Positions 10,901 through 24,173 of a stretch of DNA of 64,000 bases are shown piece by piece. Made by a program: the position numbers and the translations under genes. The stretch lies in NCBI GenBank assembly GCA_028554645.1, contig JAQOOI010000004.1, positions 62,001 through 126,000 of the forward strand. Direction: 5' to 3'. The stretch is from Omphalotus guepiniiformis (lineage: Eukaryota > Basidiomycota > Agaricomycetes > Agaricales > Omphalotaceae). A model generated the notes under the pieces. That model was not told the DNA's origin, made no database searches, and saw nothing but the letters and a program-made list of their open reading frames with translations. Each line of letters starts with the position of its first letter. Position 1 is the first letter of the stretch.

Positions 10901-12518
10901 GTTATTTGTGCAGCCTCCAAAGTACATACTACACTGTAGATGGCCGGTCTATTGGGACGGTTCTGGTCAATGGAAGGTGAGCGAACCAGCCAACAAAGGA
11001 CGATAGGTGAATCTGACCTCTTGTCCCCGTCATCGTTCCTATGGATGACTTGAGAGTGTATCCAGCGCTATCCAGCGACGGAGGCATTCCGAGATTCTCG
11101 CCTTTGACAAACAAGCACACCACATCAATCCGAATAGCCGAGTGATGTCCTGGCTTTGAGGTGAGTGTTCGGTCAGATGCTGATGCTGCACAAAACAAAA
11201 CGTTCTCATAACAAAGAGCCTAATACACACTTTCTTCGAAGCGCTGGATCGCGGAGTAACTTCAAGGCAAACCCCGAGTCTGAGCGTGCTCCGATCGTGT
11301 CAGTTACGTCTTCGCAGATGCTTACAAGGTCCACGAACTTGTTTCTGACATCGCAAGCAAATGATCAGGCCTAGGATTTGTATTTTCATACATTCACTGT
11401 CTTTCAAATTCATTCGCGTGCATGGTCCGATGTAGGCGTTAAAACACGAGAGGTATGTATATGTACATCAAGTACTATAATGATATATGGCGAAATGCTT
11501 CCATTGACCCTGACATTGATCTATCCAAAATGATAAGAGTTACCGAGGATTCAGGAACTGACACCGGAGAGGAGAGTGGGTGGCTCAGTGGTGGCTCAGA
11601 TGAAGTCGTCTTGGTTCAAGAACTTGGATCCATTCCATTATCAAGGTTACAATGTATCCTTCCAACTTCCACAGTCTGCTGAGCCACTTCTCCAGAACAT
11701 AGCGATCACAATTCCCGAACCCAATGCAATTCGTAGGCTCTGAGAATATCGGTGGCGCTCCTTTTAGTTTGCATCTAAGCTGGTTGCGGATACATTTGGA
11801 TATCTCTGACGGACCAAGGTCAAGCAAGACTCAATCGTCCTAATCTCCGTAAGGAGACAAGTCGGCTGCCGCAAATCGGACACATATGTATATTCCGCGT
11901 GCCCAGACGAGGCGTATGGCGATGACAACGAGGAAGCTAGAAGCAGGTGGAATGAAACATAGGGTCCATGATACTCAAGTAAGTGCCTGCCTTCCTAGTC
12001 TATTATGACTGAGAATCAGTGAGAACCCCAGGGAAATTGCGTCAAATATTAGTGTGCACGCGGTCCAACAAGCGAAGAGATACGAGTCAAGCCTGAGAGT
12101 GACGCTTATACCCGAGAGTCAGTTGAATTGTTTGACACCCACCACGACCCCACAAAAGCGAAGTGTAGAGATCATCCAAGAACAGCCCACCCAAATTTAT
12201 CATTGCCGAGCCTAAGGCTGACTTGTTTGCCCGGAAATCGAGCTAATATCTGTTAACCTCTGTTAACATATGTTTTTCTAGACATGTAATTGGTACGTAA
12301 ATTGAAAATTCCTTTCAATGACATTGACGCACCACTAGACGCAGAGCAAGACAAAATCGGTAATTCATCTCTCTGTGTAGTCCCATAGCTGGATGGCTAT
12401 CGCAATTCTCGAAGCGTCCGGGGATAATATTTTTGCCGAAACCACAAATAGCGGGATCCGAACAGTTAAAAGGAGGAACTTTCAGAACTAACCCTCATCC
12501 AACTGGTTCTTCATCTCG
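7981..12518. other. Gene-poor intergenic region
   Basis: About 4.5 kb contain only short overlapping open frames on both strands, with no splice-linked series and no recognisable domain. An 11-12 base C run sits near 8581. The 3' untranslated region of the PWWP gene probably occupies the start. Confidence 0.5.
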
Positions 12519-14303
12519 ATGTTCAACTTATCTTTCCTCGACGACGGTCCTGAATTCAAGCATAGAGTGGCCACTCCATTCTCCCCCCCAACGGTGTGTC
12601 TGCGATTGGTAGATGTTCGGGCATTGCGACCGTCTAATTTTGGATCCCCGTTAGATATCAATTACGGAGCTTCGTGCGCTCATCCCCAAGGATGCTTGGA
12701 AAAAGAGCACGATGAGAGGAATGCTGAACGTCGCCATTCAAGTAGTGTCCGCGCTGCTCATCTACAAGCTCGGCTGGCGCATCGATCCCTTCGTGCATTC
12801 GCTGGTCAGGGACTATGGTGCTTCACCTATCGTTGCCACTATCGTCAAGTGGTCATTGTGGGGCTTCTGTTGGTACTGGCAAAGCATCATCCTCACCGGT
12901 GCATGGCTCTTGGCGCACGAGGCAGGCCACTTGAACATCTCGTCTCAGAATTGGTTGAACCACACCGTCGGATTCGTCTTCCACACGGTAAGTATTGCAG
13001 TTTCGCATTGAGTTCCAGCGGCGTGAGTAACTCATCCTTGAATTCTCTTTACGCAACAGTTCCTCTTGAACCCGTACCATCCATGGCGCTTATCTCATAT
13101 CTCACACCACAAGCACACATCGTCGGTCGAGAATGAGAATACCATTCCGCCGTATGTCAGGGCCGACTTTAATTTACCGCCGCCGTCGAAAGCGACGTCA
13201 ATGGACTATCATGAACTCGTAGAGGAGACCCCGATATACACCTTGTCGCGAATGATCCTTACACACGTGCTTGGTTTCCAATTCTTCTTGTTTACGAACG
13301 CAAAGGGCTCTTGTCAGGCGGATAAAGAAAAACCCTTCACGGACGTAAGTGGTTGCTATTGCTTTTGTCAAGGTCCAATAAGTAATTGAACATTTTGCGG
13401 TAACGTTTAAGTATTTTCTCCCTTCGTCTTGGATTTTCAAGCCTGAAGACCGCGTTCCAGTCCTCGTGTCCGACGCAGGACTGATCGCGACGATCTATGC
13501 CCTGCAAATGTGGACGAAACAAGTCGGAGTAGACGCATTTGTCAAATTCTACCTCATGCCATACGCCGTAAGTTTTCATTTCCTACACTTACCCCTTGTC
13601 TAATTGTTCATTCGGCCTCTTGGGACCGTTGAACTCTTTTAATTAGATCGCCCACATTTGGATTATCATGATTGCCTACCTTCAACATGCTGACCCCACC
13701 GTGCCGTTGTACCGAAACACACAATGGTCGTATGTTCGAGGAGCTCTTTCAACCATTGATCGGCCCACCATGGGATGGGTGGGTAAAGTCTTCTTCCATA
13801 ACTTCACGCATCATCATGTGAGTTTTTCAAACGGCAAAGGAGGTTGCAACCACTGACCCTGCCCGCTGCGTTTTGTGATTCTGATTGTTTCCCGCTGCAG
13901 GTTGCACACCATCTTTTCACAACTATCCCCTGCTGTAAGTGCTCCCCCGTTTAATCAGGTAACACCGAATCTCATTGGTCATTCCATGCCTAAACAGACA
14001 ACCTGCCGATCGTTACGGAAGTGCTGAAGGAGCATTTGCCAGAGCACTATACTTACGACTCTACTGTAAGTGAACACTTTCACAAAGTCCCCTTATCATT
14101 CACCGGAGTCGGCAACACTCCGAGTCTAAAACTACCTTAAATTCTTTGTTTAGAACTCCCTCCGGGCTATTTACCGCAATTTCACTGAATGCCGGTTCCT
14201 CGAAGACGAAGGGGATATCGTGTTCTATAAGAATATGGAAGGTCAGGCCGCGCGGGAACTTGCTGCTGGCGCTCTGGAGGACCCTACCAAGGTCCGAATT
14301 TGA
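12519..14303 (+). CDS. Fatty acid desaturase, delta-12 (FAD2-like) family
   Basis: Eight exons run in frame: 12519-12593, 12655-12987, 13060-13344, 13412-13567, 13647-13817, 13901-13934, 13998-14065 and 14154-14303. All three histidine boxes of membrane-bound di-iron desaturases are present: AHEAGH, HISHHKH and the C-terminal THHHVAHH. The motifs [19 protein letters not shown] and [11 protein letters not shown] are typical of Agaricomycete microsomal desaturases. Hydrophobic stretches lie near boxes 1 and 3. The expected role is insertion of a double bond in oleoyl chains at the endoplasmic reticulum with cytochrome b5. HEAGH instead of HECGH marks a subgroup whose exact regioselectivity cannot be read from the sequence. 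No disabling lesion was seen. Confidence 0.9.
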
Positions 14304-17300
14304 GGAACTCAGCCAAGTAATAGCTTGGACGAAGGTTGAACCAACACTGTCAACTTACTGATGCATCGGAGGGGCAGGTTAAATGTGGAGCGCGGAAGAT
14401 GCGAGTATGCCAAACTCTTTATGTCACCTGTTGTTTTTTCTTTGATGACTTTCCCCTTTTTCCTTTTGTAAGAATACCTGTAGCTACTTTCGTCTACAAA
14501 CAAATACTCTTGTAACCTTTTTTCCATTTGATTGAATATCAATGAACGTATGCTAGCAAATTGAAGGGGCAGAATTGTATTAAAGTTGCGCGGGGAGACA
14601 TTTCTCCAAGAGGTTCAAAGTCATTTGCGACTCGTACGGCTGATGCGCTAATACACATTACAATTGGTAGGGAAGTACGGAGATACTTACATGCTTCTGA
14701 GCATATAGCCCTTCAACACCGTGATGCTGTTCCCATTGATCCAAAGAGAATCGCACTTGTGGCGCAAGACCTATACAGGTATCAAATCGTTTGCTTGACA
14801 TGACATACGAACCCGCATACGACAAACGCACCCCAAAAATTATGCTGCTTGCACTTGGCGTCAGAAACCCAGGATACTTTGCTATACATAATCTTACACC
14901 AGCCCCACTACAAGTAAGTAGTTGTCGAAGTAAATTGTTGAAAGGAGTGACGCATGGGCTAGAATATTGCCGCCGCCCATCACTGCAGTTGTGGATCGTA
15001 TGACCAGCAATATGCCGAGCGAAAGAGAGTAAGATGACAGGTAGCGGGCTAGACTATTGCCTAGATGAACGGAGAACACACCCAGTATTAAAGCGACGGA
15101 AAGAAACGGATTCGACGAAGAGTGTTATTTCTTCCATGGATGATGCCAAGGAACGACTTCGAACGAACGAACCCAGGACCAAAGATGCATAAGGATAACA
15201 TACCTTCTATATGACCATTTTTCCGAACATTCTTTTCATTCCCGTTATTCCGTTAGCGAATCTAGGTACATATAACATGTCTAGAACAACTCACATAACC
15301 GTGAATTACTCTTATCTTCGGTCTGATGACTTCCTGGACATATTCTGGGTAATGAACATTCATGCCCTAGAGCGTTCGGGGAATCGCGAATGCATCTTCG
15401 AAGAAACAAACATCACCTATACCATATACGAACGGAAACCTCAGAGGTGCGCACCGCTATCTCCGAAGAGGGTTCGTTCTACCCATTGGCCATTGGGAAG
15501 CTAGCGCTTAGGAACAGTAAGTCGAAGGGTGTGTATTAGATTAGCGGCGTAAACGGCACCCTAAGACGAGAAGTTATTGATTAAAATAACGCATATATAA
15601 GGCTCAAGACAGTTTACCAGTCGGAAAGAGCGACCAATACAGTGCTCGCACACATCCAGGCCTGGGCCCCTTGCCTCCTCCGTTCCTCGGACTGATACAG
15701 ATAATGCGCGCTTATGACAGCCCTCTAGAGCTGACCGAAGCTGACTTTCTTGGAAAATGAGCACTAGGTAGACAGTTGAAAGAAAATCTCTCTTAGGCTG
15801 ATTGAGTATCGCAACAAACCGAGAGAAACGTACCAGGTTCCCATTCAAGCCTCTCTATCCGTAAAGTTCCGCAAGGACAATATAATATTCATCGAATTTT
15901 CTGAATTTCCATCGCAGATTCCGAGCAGAGTGTGAGTGATTTCGATTGACGATTATTCCCTTGCCATATTGTGGTCAGTGTAGGAGGGAAGTGCCGACGC
16001 CGTGCCGCCTCAAGTATACTCCCACGCCATCTTTCGTTCTCGACCACTGTCCCTACTTCTCTTTCGTACGGAGCCATAATATTGCTTCACGCCGACGTTC
16101 TTTCGCCATGTTGCGGTTTCGATTCCCTGTGCTTCGAGGTACAATACCTGTGGCATATATGCGTCTTTGAAACTTGCTATACAGTTTCACGCAAAGGTTT
16201 ACGCTAGGGCTTTTTGCCGGATAATGACGCGTCCCATATCGTTTGGCAGACCAAGGCAATACGATTGAGAGGACAATATCTCATGGATTCTACCTGAAAA
16301 TTCACTTTCGAACAATGGCTACTGAAACTTTCGAACCGGAAGCACCACCTCCGTGCAGCAATACTCGCGTTTCGGAGACAAATCGTTTTGGGCTCCTGCG
16401 GTTCGGTGCTATGGATAAGAAGTCTTCAGTATAGACTTCTGGACGCGTAATACGAGGCTGGAGGGGAACTTCATTGATACAGTCAATTATTGGTAAGTTC
16501 TATCATTCACCCACGAATGCGTGAATCCTGAAATTTTGATTTGCTTTCGCATAGCCAAGACGGAGCTTCTTAAGAATTTAAGCTGAGAATGGATGGAAGT
16601 TGGAACAGAAAGGCATACGCGACCAAATGATTATAGCGGCCAAGGTGTGTATCGACATTCTGCGGGCAGTGGACTGGGTTTTTCTGACTTTTTCGATGTT
16701 CAATTAGTACACCAACATATCAGGCGGCACCCGTGACGTTCCTACCCCCTTTCAAAAAAACAGGTCAACTACGTTGAACACGCTTTAAAAGTCAATGCGC
16801 GTCAGCCCTCGACATCAATTCTCAAACCACTTCAAACCTTTTGCATGATTTCGTCGTTGCTGGGAAGGGAAAGTTTCTTACTTGGTAGTCCATTCATTCA
16901 CTTCCTTCTTCGACCCTACTTACCCTACTTGTAGGGCACTTCAAACACTCCTAGCTTTGTTCGTTCTCAAAGCAAATGCCCTACGCTCGTTCAGCGGGCA
17001 AAGACACCCTTCTGGGTCCACCACGCTCCATACTCTATCCTCAAGCGTGATATCGAAAGAGACATTCTTCCCGTGTCTCAACGCGAAAGGTACGCCTCGC
17101 TTCATCTCCCTTTCATCCTTCTCCAATCCCAACCTATCATTTGTTCTAGGAACAGGTCTCACGCTTTCTTCCATTCATTCTCTCCGCCGGCCACAATCCA
17201 TTCCACCGCCGAAGAAGAAAGGCGGTCGTGCGTGCGACTGGCGCAACGAGACAGGGGATGTATTCACAGACTGGGGATTGTGAGTCGGAGGAGATTAAAG

Positions 17301-20300
17301 TCTGTCTGTAAAGGGGCTCGAAGGTAGTCGCTAAGGGTGTCGGGGCAAAGAGTAATCACCTCCGGTAATGCCCTTCCCCCTCTCACGTGGCATTCTTTGA
17401 GATTGAAAATACACTTCACAGTCTACACAAAGCCCACATCGTCTGGACACGCAAATTGGAACACATTTACAATCCCAACGTGGAAGTAGAACATTTAGTC
17501 TCTCGCAAGAACAAGTGGCTTATCATGATGGTCTTACTCCATTTGATGAATGTACTGGTGAGTGAAAGTGCCTTGACTGATAACAAGTCGTTTAATCACA
17601 CGCCTTGTCGGGTTGATTTCAGTGGGTACCCTCGTCCAGTGGCAATGAGGATGATTGCGACGATAGATGCAATAGTGATGCCTGTAGCTGTACTTCCCCA
17701 TCTGAAGTGCGAGTAGAACATGAGGTCATCCCAAATCAAGATTGATTACAAGTCCCTTTCTGGCCTTTGATAAACTCCACGGCCCAGGTTATTGCTCGAT
17801 GCTCGATACAAGAACGAAGTAACAGAGCTGAAAGAGTCTACACGTTCACCGGCACCATTAGGCCTTTAAGCCCTTAGGCTTAATCCTACTGCTGGCAATT
17901 CAACCTCAACTCTCCGACGAAACGGGGCTTGGTACTTGATGCGATCGAACGAACACGCCTATGTATGTATGTACATAGGTCAGTCACAGTGCCACAGCTT
18001 CCTTTACAGTTTACCTCATACGATCTGCGTCTTAACATGTTGTTCAGCAACAAAGGTATGTCATTCTTTGTCCTACGCATATCACCATATGCTCATATGC
18101 TTCGGAAGTTCGGAAGCAAATTTGATTCCGATTCCTTTCAGGGTCGCAAAGGCAGGCTCAAAGGACGATCGTAAAATTGAATTGAATTAAGCACAGGACT
18201 GAGGAAGATATAGACTCTGCCCGGTTAATGAGGTTAAATGGCGAGCTGCATATCTATGTAGTTACTAGGCATGTTCTAATGCGACCCTGAAGGCTCCTGA
18301 AGAACAAAGAATTTGACTCTTGAGAGGGGACCTTCGATGTCAATGAGGTTAATCACTGGGGCTCGGTAGCTACATAGCTCGGTATTTGCCCTGTTTTGAA
18401 GTCAGACGCAGTGACGGGCGACCTTTACGGAGTTCCTGTTTGGCACAAGGATCCCCGAAGGGTTCCGCGGGGCAAGGGAATGCATAAGAAGTATGTACTT
18501 GGATGTGTACGATATCACGATTCACGATTCACGATTCACGATTCACTGAGGATCTATGTGCACCAGTGTGCACGACAACATCCAGAAGTCCTAGTCAAAC
18601 GGTCGTGGATAGTACGTACGAAGGGGTCACTAGAAGCGATTTGGAACATGCGGACTCGCATGCGGGGTGTGTATCAGACACTGCCTGTTCGGCCCCGTGT
18701 CGTATGTATCAAAAGCAAGGCGCCAAGGCGCAGAAGAACATGAAGCAAACTAAACAACGTGTGCGGCCCATCGATTCTCTTGTATCACTTACTGTACAAC
18801 TGTTCGGAGATCTCGCATCGTCCACGCGGAGTCGGTGTGTTACATACGGGCTTCGGGGAGTTACACAGCATAGGTCACCTTGATCATCACAAGTAACGAA
18901 TCCGATTCCATGACTCTTACGAATCACTACTATGTACTTCAGTGAAAGCAAGCTCCTCGTCACTGATGGCACAGATTACCATATATAACTCGACCATGAT
19001 AGCATTCACAACAGCCGAGGAGTCATACAGGAACGTGGGGGTAGAATTTGAAGACCGCGACTCACTCGATCTGCTGGGGGAACCCGTATCAGATGAAAGA
19101 TTAGATCTTTAGATGGCATTGATAACTGTGATTGCAGTATCTCAAGAAGAACTTGGAAACCGAGAGTATTCATAGAGTTTTGAGTATGTACTTACTTTTG
19201 GCGCTTTTCTTACGTTGGGCCTAGGATTCACTGAAACTTCGAAAGTGTAGGGCAGCGCTTCATGCACATGGAGAGGTAAGTAAAAGACGTCGATGAAAAG
19301 GTTCTCTAAGTGCGCCACATCCGGTATCTCAGTTCAGATCTTCCGTGAGCTCCGCCCTGTGTCAAAGCTAATGCTAAGCCAAGGAATTCGGGGAAAGTCG
19401 GCATATTGCCGGCTGCTCTCGGCTAACCGGCATCTCAACGTTCCAGACCCAACTTCGACCGCAGCCTGAATTTATGGCACTATGCGGCTGCCCTCAACGT
19501 CAACGGTTTACCGTTTCAACGTTTCAACTCTTACGAGATGCAACCGCAAGATTATTGAGGAAGTTTTTCCTCCGAGTCTTAAAATCGTATCAGAGTTACA
19601 TACTCTATCGCGGAAATTAGCCTCGAATTGCATTTGCAGCAGAAAGTGAGTTCCGGAGTGTAATCGATATACAATGGATATCTTTACACTTATCTGACAC
19701 GTTTTCTTCATATTTTCCTCTCTTCACAATGCACATTGAGAGAATTTGAAAATAAAAAAAAAACTTGAAGGCCGTCATGGTTGGCACACCAGCGGTAACC
19801 AGGAGAAATGAAAGTATCGACGTCGTAATTTGCTAAGTGCTTACTGCATTCCGAGTCTACAGGGCCATATAGTATCCCCTCGGGTGGACTAGGGTCGACT
19901 ACTCAAAGACTCGATTCTTGGAAATCAACTCACGAAGTCCAACAACCTGGAACTTCCTACATAGATATGCATAACTCGAAATGACTGGGACAATTTGGCG
20001 ACGTCAGGATGTTTCCGAAGCTCCCGAAGCCTTGATGATACATACATCCAGTGCAGTATGCACTTACCACGGGTCTACGCTTCCGATGCATTTGATATTA
20101 CGCTTACGATATGACGACGATTCGCCCTTTCCGTCGTTCTTCCCCTTCGCAGAATTCATCAGGGCTCTCGGCCGTACACGAGAACGCTGGCCACCCCTCA
20201 TTAAACTTTGTATTCCTTGACGTTACCTACAAACTGGTGTTTCCACATGAACGGCATTCTAAAGGGCTAGAGCTCTACAGCTTCACCGTCTTCACTTTTC

Positions 20301-20634
20301 AAGTCGAGTCAAGTCAAATTCATCCTACGTAGGACACGCCTTGCTGTGATACAGCGTGGTATTTGCCGGTATCCTATCTCTCCGGATCCAACCTGACCTG
20401 GAGGCTGGAGGCGGAGGGGAGGGGTTGTTTATCGATGTAACAACCGATGAAAGGAACTGGCGCCCGTTGGCATGGATCATGGATGAAACCTTCTTTTTGG
20501 TCTAGTGCCGATTGATACATAACTCGTGAGGGTCGTTTGGGTATACATACGCGAATATCAGGATGTGCCCTTTCGGAGATAACAACGTGTGTATATGCTC
20601 GAAACAACTCGCGCGATTCAGTTGGGGGGAGCCA
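14304..20634. other. Long gene-poor region
   Basis: About 6.3 kb have no gene I can support on either strand. Short open frames, for example 16882-17283 and 17387-17716 on the plus strand, lack domains and splice-linked partners. A small tandem repeat sits at 18515-18546. The stretch may contain decayed transposon or gene remnants, but I could not recognise any. Confidence 0.45.
18515..18546 (+). repeat. Heptamer tandem repeat (TCACGAT)n
   Basis: Four to five perfect copies of the 7 bp unit TCACGAT lie head to tail in intergenic DNA. The unit is not a multiple of three bases and no gene overlaps it. Confidence 0.85.
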
Positions 20635-20643
20635 TTTATAAAT
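20635..20643 (+). promoter_or_regulatory. Probable TATA element of the DUF6593-type gene
   Basis: TTTATAAAT lies 86-94 bases upstream of the ATG at 20729, with a pyrimidine-rich stretch (20675-20720) between them. That spacing suits transcription starting at about 20665. This is a positional and motif call only. Confidence 0.45.
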
Positions 20644-20728
20644 GCACATTCAAATATTTCTCACTATTACCCATCCCCCTCCTCCGTCCCCACCATTCCA
20701 CACACCCACACCACAACGTCTATCCGCA

Positions 20729-21479
20729 ATGACGACCTACGGGATGCCTTATTTCTTGGAAGACAAGACCGGTAAACTCACTGGTTCTGAATTCGTCGAT
20801 ATCCACGATCGTCTTCGTCTGAGCTATAGACGCTCAACACTCGATAACAGCAGTTCACATACCGCATACATGATCTACAACACGAGTTCTCACATCTATT
20901 CAAACACCTACCCAAAAGCTCTCATCGCTCTTGACTTTGGACCAAACTACTCTTTGGGAACAGTCTCATTCTCGTCAAAATCGTGTATACCAATGAAGGC
21001 GTATCTTTTGAAGACTTCGTCAAGCAGGTAAGTAACAGAAATTCTTATTTCGTCACTATCCGTTTATTCAAACATTTGGGGCTCTTTTCTCTCAAGGGTA
21101 CGTAAGTTTACTGCGTCCGATGGACAAGAATATTTCTGGAGCTGGCGTTCCCAAGCCAATCAAGAATGGACAGTGAGCGACCCGGTTATTATCCACCGCG
21201 CCCCGTCATGACTGAGGGTTATCCTTTTCTTCAGTGCACGAATTCCGCTGGCTACCTCATCGCATATTACAGCCTCAAAACACCAGGAGAACCTCACTAC
21301 GAAGGTTCATCAGGATGTTCGTTAACCATCGACGAAGCTTTTGGACACCTAGCACCAGGTACTTTTCGAATTACTCCTTTGCTGTAAACTTGGGCTTGGG
21401 GCCTGGAACTTATGGTATCCTACTAGAAATGCTGGCATCGTTGATGATATTGCGACATATTACCGAGTATAACCTTTAG
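20729..21479 (+). CDS. DUF6593-type protein of unknown function
   Basis: Four exons, 20729-21027, 21097-21172, 21235-21358 and 21427-21479, give 183 residues and stop at TAG 21477-21479. The sequence has the layout I associate with this Agaricomycete family: YFLEDKTG near the start, EFVDIHDR, a SHTAYMIYN strand, TASDGQEYFW, then WT-CTNSAGYLIAYY and a C-terminal LASLMILRHI. No catalytic motif, signal peptide or membrane segment is visible. The compact beta-rich single-domain appearance gives no role. All splice junctions keep frame, so it appears intact. A TATA-like element lies upstream. Confidence 0.75.
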
Positions 21480-24125
21480 GTTGGGACCACGAAGGAAGAA
21501 CGATGTACTATCGGCAATAACGACGAACCACGACGACGACCCCCTAGCCTGGGTCCAACGACGACACGGACCGATGAAGATGAAGATGAAGCATTGAAAT
21601 GTGTATAGTTTGTATCATGCATGCTTGGTGTACTATATTGTAGCATAGTTTTTTTCCCTTCCAATTTCCAGTACATAGTTAGTTGTATCGTACAGGTATG
21701 TAATTCGTATTCTCGAGTACTACTTCGACCATATCCTATCCTACTAAGCTATTCTCTTCTTACCTTACAGTATTTCCTACAGGCACCCCCCCGCTTAATC
21801 ACAATACGTACTAATACTACACAGTCGCGCGTCTACACTTTGTTCTGACTTCTTATTCAGTTTCGCTAAAACATCCTTCGTGCGATTACACGCATCAACA
21901 GCAAGTGTGCATGGAACTCTCGTGACGGTGTGTATGTATTCGTGAAAGGACGAGCTAGACCTACTAAGGAAACATTGAACGACATTTGGGCACAGAAGCG
22001 CATCTAGGAAGAGCTAGGAAGCGGTATTGTTGCACCGCGAATTATATTGTCAAGAACCCGCCGGAAGCTTCGGAACCGTTCGCGTTTGAGCGAATAGCGT
22101 ATGATTTCCAACGACCCTGCAATTCGCTTCTGAAATCCAACATATGCTATCACCGCCAAAATGCGCCAAAAGCGCCAAAACCACTAGTACTGACCGGTAG
22201 GCTCCGGTAGACCTTTCGGTTCACGACTTTGCATAGGGCATGAGACCAGAACATCTCAGTAAGTATAGATTTCTTGTTTTTTACGCGATCTTGGGAAGTT
22301 CTTGGAAGGAAAGAAGGAAGGAAGGATTCGAAGAACCTGATGCGAGTACATAGGACCTGATGCAGATGATCAAAGATCCATGATGTTAAGGACTTTGTCC
22401 CCCTTTCTCCGAATCCCGATATGTAGTAGGTAGGTAGGTAGGTAAGTGACAGAATGGAACACCCATCCTCAAGCTTCGCTGAGAGTTCTCCCTCCCCTCC
22501 CCTCCCCTCACCCAATTCAAGCTTCCCTCCAAGTCTTCATCGGTCGAATAAAAGAACCGACGTTGTATCCTGTTATACATCTACAATACACAGTCCGCTG
22601 TCCGCTGATACGGGAACGGAGTCATCACCTCAAATCGCGATCGTCCGAGAAGATGAAATCACCAACTCACCAAAGTACAGTACTCTGGCACTAAACGCTA
22701 CTAAACGCCGAGTGTGGGACCGGGAGACCGGAACCAACGCATACATAGATGGAGGAACCGCATTTCAAGGAGCATCTTTAGGCTAGACCTTAACGAGCCT
22801 GGCCCTTGACGTTAACGCCGGGAGCCTCATTACGCTGAGCGCCACACAAAACATATACAGTATGTATGTGTGTAAATCCAAGTCCTGAAAATAATTACAT
22901 ACACACGTAGGGTACGTACGTACCTTGATGAGCACAACAAGTCATCGGGTTTGACACTTCGCACTTCTAGTTCGTCATAGGTTCTAGATTGCAGCATCGT
23001 CTTGCTTCCCAGTTCCTGTGGCGTAAGATGTGGGGGTAGATAGTAGATAGTATGAATTCGATGTAGGGATTGATATAGGAAGCCCATCTACGACTCGGAG
23101 AAGTAAGGGAGGTAGAAGTTGCAGGTGTGAACGTTTGAACCCTCATAAACCCCACCCCGTCTAGCTGAACTAGCTTTTGTCGCGGCTTTCCTCCATACAC
23201 AGATCTCCGAATTTGCGGTATCCCCTCATAGGTTTGACGCTGCTTATGTCAAAAAGTATAAGCACTTCACGATGATGACACAGAAAATGATTTGCCTACC
23301 CAAATACATGCCATTACGAGTATATCTATTGCGAGCGAAATTACCCGTCGGACTCGCACCTGACTCGCACCAGCGTAGATTGTTGTCCGGTGCGGGAAAT
23401 AACCACCGTGAAGGGCAGTGTAAGCGTAGACATGTAGCTCCATGGCAGCGCTTCAGTGCGACGGGGATGGAGGAACCCAGCGGAGAGTTCAGGTCGTAAA
23501 TAATAATTGACTAACTTGAACGACCTCCCTCGTCCTCGTCCGGCTGTCAAGGATCACGAAGACAAGAAAGCAAAGCATGGAACCAAGCACTAAGCATTCG
23601 AGCTGGCACCTCAGACGAAAACAAACACTTCTGAGTTTTGATTGAGTTGAAGTTGACAGCCAAGCCCATTGAATTGAACAACTTGAAAGCGGGAACGCTT
23701 AGACTTGTTAGGCTATCCATACCACTAAGTAAGTTAGAGTATACTTTGAAACCGATCACGTGCTGCTAATGCTGTATCACGCTCGACTTGAGTCTTGAAA
23801 ACGCGATTTTTACTAGAACCAATGCTGAGAGAAGTAAAGGATACAGAAAAATAGTGAAGCTGAGATTATTGAGCTCTCTTGACTCAGAAAACATCTCTTG
23901 AAGGCGCGGTCGAAAGGGCGGAAAGGGAGGTCATACATAGCCTGGGAGAAAGAAATCCAAGCAGGAAAAGAACCCCAGGAGAACGCGCTTTGTGCAGGGC
24001 TTATTTGAACATGTTTACAAACTCCTCTACGGGCCACTTTGACCCTTGGACCATATCTCATCACCATAATCACCTTCAAGACACTGCTCCGTTCGAAGGG
24101 ATGATATTCTTTTTTTTTGGGCCAG
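21480..24125. other. Intergenic region without recognised gene
   Basis: Only short unsupported frames are seen. Simple repeats such as runs of GGTA near 22431 and CTCCC near 22490 occur. Nothing else could be identified. Confidence 0.5.
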
Positions 24126-24133
24126 CTATAAAT
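24126..24133 (+). promoter_or_regulatory. TATA-like element upstream of the oxidoreductase pseudogene
   Basis: CTATAAAT lies 41-48 bases before the first ATG at 24174. A long T run (24110-24117) precedes it. It is probably a relic of the promoter. Confidence 0.4.
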
Positions 24134-24173
24134 GCATAAAGCCAAGATGGCTTGTTGTTCTACATACCGCAAC

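Noticed and set aside
12655..13136. Frame continuing from 12519 straight through to 13136
   Set aside because: The desaturase motifs are in a different frame after 12655, reached through a standard 61 bp intron.
17387..17716. Open frame of 109 codons with a tryptophan/leucine-rich segment
   Set aside because: No partner exon, domain or conserved pattern could be recognised.
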